A stretch of 16,710 nt of DNA from Desulfonatronospira sp964577315. GTDB lineage: Bacteria; Desulfobacterota; Desulfovibrionia; Desulfovibrionales; Desulfonatronovibrionaceae. The stretch is from assembly GCA_964577315.1 (NCBI GenBank), contig CAZNYT010000050.1, forward strand, positions 1 through 16,710, written 5' to 3'. This document shows, one piece after another, positions 15,638 to 16,710 of this stretch. The notes beneath the pieces are model-generated. The model was not told where the DNA came from. It was given only the letters and a program-made list of their open reading frames with translations, and made no database searches. The translations under genes were made by a program, and so were the position numbers. Each line of letters begins with the position of its first letter. Positions within the stretch are counted from its first letter, which is position 1.

Positions 15638-16582
15638 ATGAGTTACAAGGCGCCGTTGGAGCGTTATCCTGGAAAGATCAACCAGGTCGAGATCGGTACT
15701 GGCGATTCCAAGGTGGTGGTAGGCGGTGAGACCACCATGCCCTTCTATCTGTTCGAGGGCGAGATGCCCAACAGTCCCAAGATGGCCATGGAGGTCTGCG
15801 ACGAGACCCCGGAGGACTGGGCCCAGGCTTTGGAGGACGTGTTTGGGGACGTCTGGAGTGATCCGGTGCAGTGGGCCCGGAAATGCCAGGACGAGTTTGG
15901 AGCGGATCTGATTGCCCTGCGCCTCTTGAGTACCGATCCCAACGGTACAGATCAAGGTCCGGATGAAGCGGTGCAGACGGTTCAAAGAGTGGCCGGGGCC
16001 ATAAGTATCCCCTTGATAGTTTACGGCAGCGGCAACGCTTACAAGGACGGGGAAGTCCTGAAAAAGGTGTCCGAGCAGATGGAAGGTCAGGCCATGGTTC
16101 TTGGGCCTGCAGTGGAGGAGAATTATAAAACCATTGCTGCTGCCGCCATGGGCTTTGGACACAATGTTGCCGGCCAAACCCCCATTGACGTCAATATGGC
16201 CAAGCAGCTCAATATCTTGATGACCAACCTGGGTCTGTCCGGGGAACGCATCTTGATCGATCCCTCCACCGGAGGGCTGGGCTACGGGCTGGAATACACC
16301 TATTCCGTAATGGAAAGGGATCGTTTGGCTGCCCTGCAGCAGAACGACACCATGATGCAAATGCCCCTGATCTGCGATATGGGCTGCGAGGCATGGAAAG
16401 CCAAGGAAGCCAAGGCGGGCACAGATGAACACCCGGAATGGGGAGATCCCGCCAAGAGGGGCATAATGTGGGAGGCCATTGGCAGCCTCAGCCTTTTGGT
16501 GGCAGGCGCGGATATACTGGTGCTTAGGCACCCGGAAACACTTAAGCTTATGCGCAAGACCATGAGCTCATTCGGATTGTAA
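15638..16582 (+). CDS. acsD: Corrinoid/iron-sulfur protein small subunit (CODH/ACS delta)
   Basis: The product (314 aa, typical length) is the small subunit of the corrinoid/iron-sulfur protein, which with AcsC carries the methyl group from methyltetrahydrofolate to acetyl-CoA synthase. It is a TIM-barrel protein without its own Fe-S cluster. Recognisable stretches are VGGETTMPFYLFEGEMPN at about 29-46, GADLIALRLLSTDPNG, DVNMAKQLNILMTNLG, ILIDPSTGGLGYGLEYTYSVMER and the C-terminal GADILVLRHPETLKLM. Two possible ribosome sites, AAGGAG (15622-15626 region) and GGAG (15632-15635), precede the start. The 210-nt gap after folD has only a weak 5-bp hairpin (15512-15531) and no supported gene. acsB appears to follow 84 nt later. 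Confidence 0.95.
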   Translation: MSYKAPLERYPGKINQVEIGTGDSKVVVGGETTMPFYLFEGEMPNSPKMAMEVCDETPEDWAQALEDVFGDVWSDPVQWARKCQDEFGADLIALRLLSTDPNGTDQGPDEAVQTVQRVAGAISIPLIVYGSGNAYKDGEVLKKVSEQMEGQAMVLGPAVEENYKTIAAAAMGFGHNVAGQTPIDVNMAKQLNILMTNLGLSGERILIDPSTGGLGYGLEYTYSVMERDRLAALQQNDTMMQMPLICDMGCEAWKAKEAKAGTDEHPEWGDPAKRGIMWEAIGSLSLLVAGADILVLRHPETLKLMRKTMSSFGL

Positions 16583-16666
16583 CACACAATTCCCTGGATT
16601 CCGGTTTGCTGTCTGCTGCTGGATGCAGGAACAAGCCTGGATAATCAGAACCTCAAGGAGTCCTAG

Positions 16667-16710
16667 ATGTCCAAGATAATAGCGTCGTCTGCGATTAGAG
16701 GGGCGCATAG
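16667..16710 (+). CDS. acsB: Start of a gene cut by the window edge, probably acetyl-CoA synthase (AcsB)
   Basis: ATG at 16667 is preceded by AAGGAG (16655-16660) and opens a frame reading MSKIIASSAIRGAH to the right edge. From memory this matches the N-terminus of acetyl-CoA synthase (CODH/ACS beta-type subunit) in several anaerobes, and the position right after acsD is typical. Only 14 codons are visible, so the call leans on context. Confidence 0.65.
   Translation, partial: MSKIIASSAIRGAH

Noticed and set aside
15446..16531. 361-codon open frame on the minus strand, opposite acsD
   Set aside because: The + strand AcsD is unmistakable. The antisense product is a His/Gly-rich shadow without recognisable motifs.

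Overview
This window is a carbon-fixation and energy locus of a strict anaerobe that uses the Wood-Ljungdahl (reductive acetyl-CoA) pathway. Every supported gene lies on the + strand. The order is: the tail of a probable acsC (corrinoid protein large subunit), a Ni-Fe CO dehydrogenase (cooS/acsA), a first NuoE/NuoF/NuoG-like redox module, a second NuoE/NuoF module with a selenocysteine formate dehydrogenase, a small cyclic-nucleotide-binding-domain protein, folD, acsD, and the first codons of a probable acsB. The content fits an autotrophic or CO/formate-metabolising anaerobe. By my recollection of the acsB N-terminus, a Desulfobacterota-type organism is somewhat more likely than an acetogenic Firmicute, but the taxon cannot be fixed from this sequence alone.

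Region 1 (1-2091): the acsC tail and the CODH catalytic subunit, with all expected cluster B, C and D cysteines. Region 2 (2141-8292): module 1. It holds a NuoE-like 2Fe-2S protein, a NuoF-like flavoprotein fused at its C terminus to 2[4Fe-4S] and a CBS-domain pair, a free-standing CBS-pair protein that is a close paralogue of that fused tail, a small protein resembling only the C-terminal Fe-S part of NuoF, and a NuoG-like protein whose molybdopterin domain looks catalytically dead. Region 3 (8293-13742): a terminator-like hairpin and possible promoter, then module 2, which is NuoE, NuoF and a 912-residue formate dehydrogenase. An in-frame UGA at 12117 in the last gene is followed by a textbook bacterial SECIS hairpin, so the apparent break in this gene is selenocysteine and not a mutation. 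Region 4 (13743-16710): CNBD protein, a structured 246-nt gap, folD, acsD and the acsB start.

How it fits together (inference): formate dehydrogenase with its NuoE/F partners interconverts CO2 and formate with NAD(P)H and perhaps ferredoxin. FolD handles methylene-/methenyl-tetrahydrofolate. CODH, the corrinoid protein (AcsC/AcsD) and acetyl-CoA synthase (AcsB) join methyl and CO units. Module 1, next to CODH, probably moves electrons between NAD(P)H and low-potential carriers, perhaps under nucleotide control through its CBS domains. No [FeFe]-hydrogenase H-cluster protein and no membrane-bound complex subunit is present in the window.

The most notable non-coding item is a 169-bp element between nuoE and nuoF of module 2. 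It has perfect 16-bp terminal inverted repeats, a 4-bp direct repeat (CTAT) on each side and an inner 14-bp inverted repeat. It looks like a MITE, a small non-autonomous transposable element, or else a mutually exclusive RNA fold. No rRNA, tRNA or CRISPR array was seen, and no gap longer than 300 bases lacks a gene.
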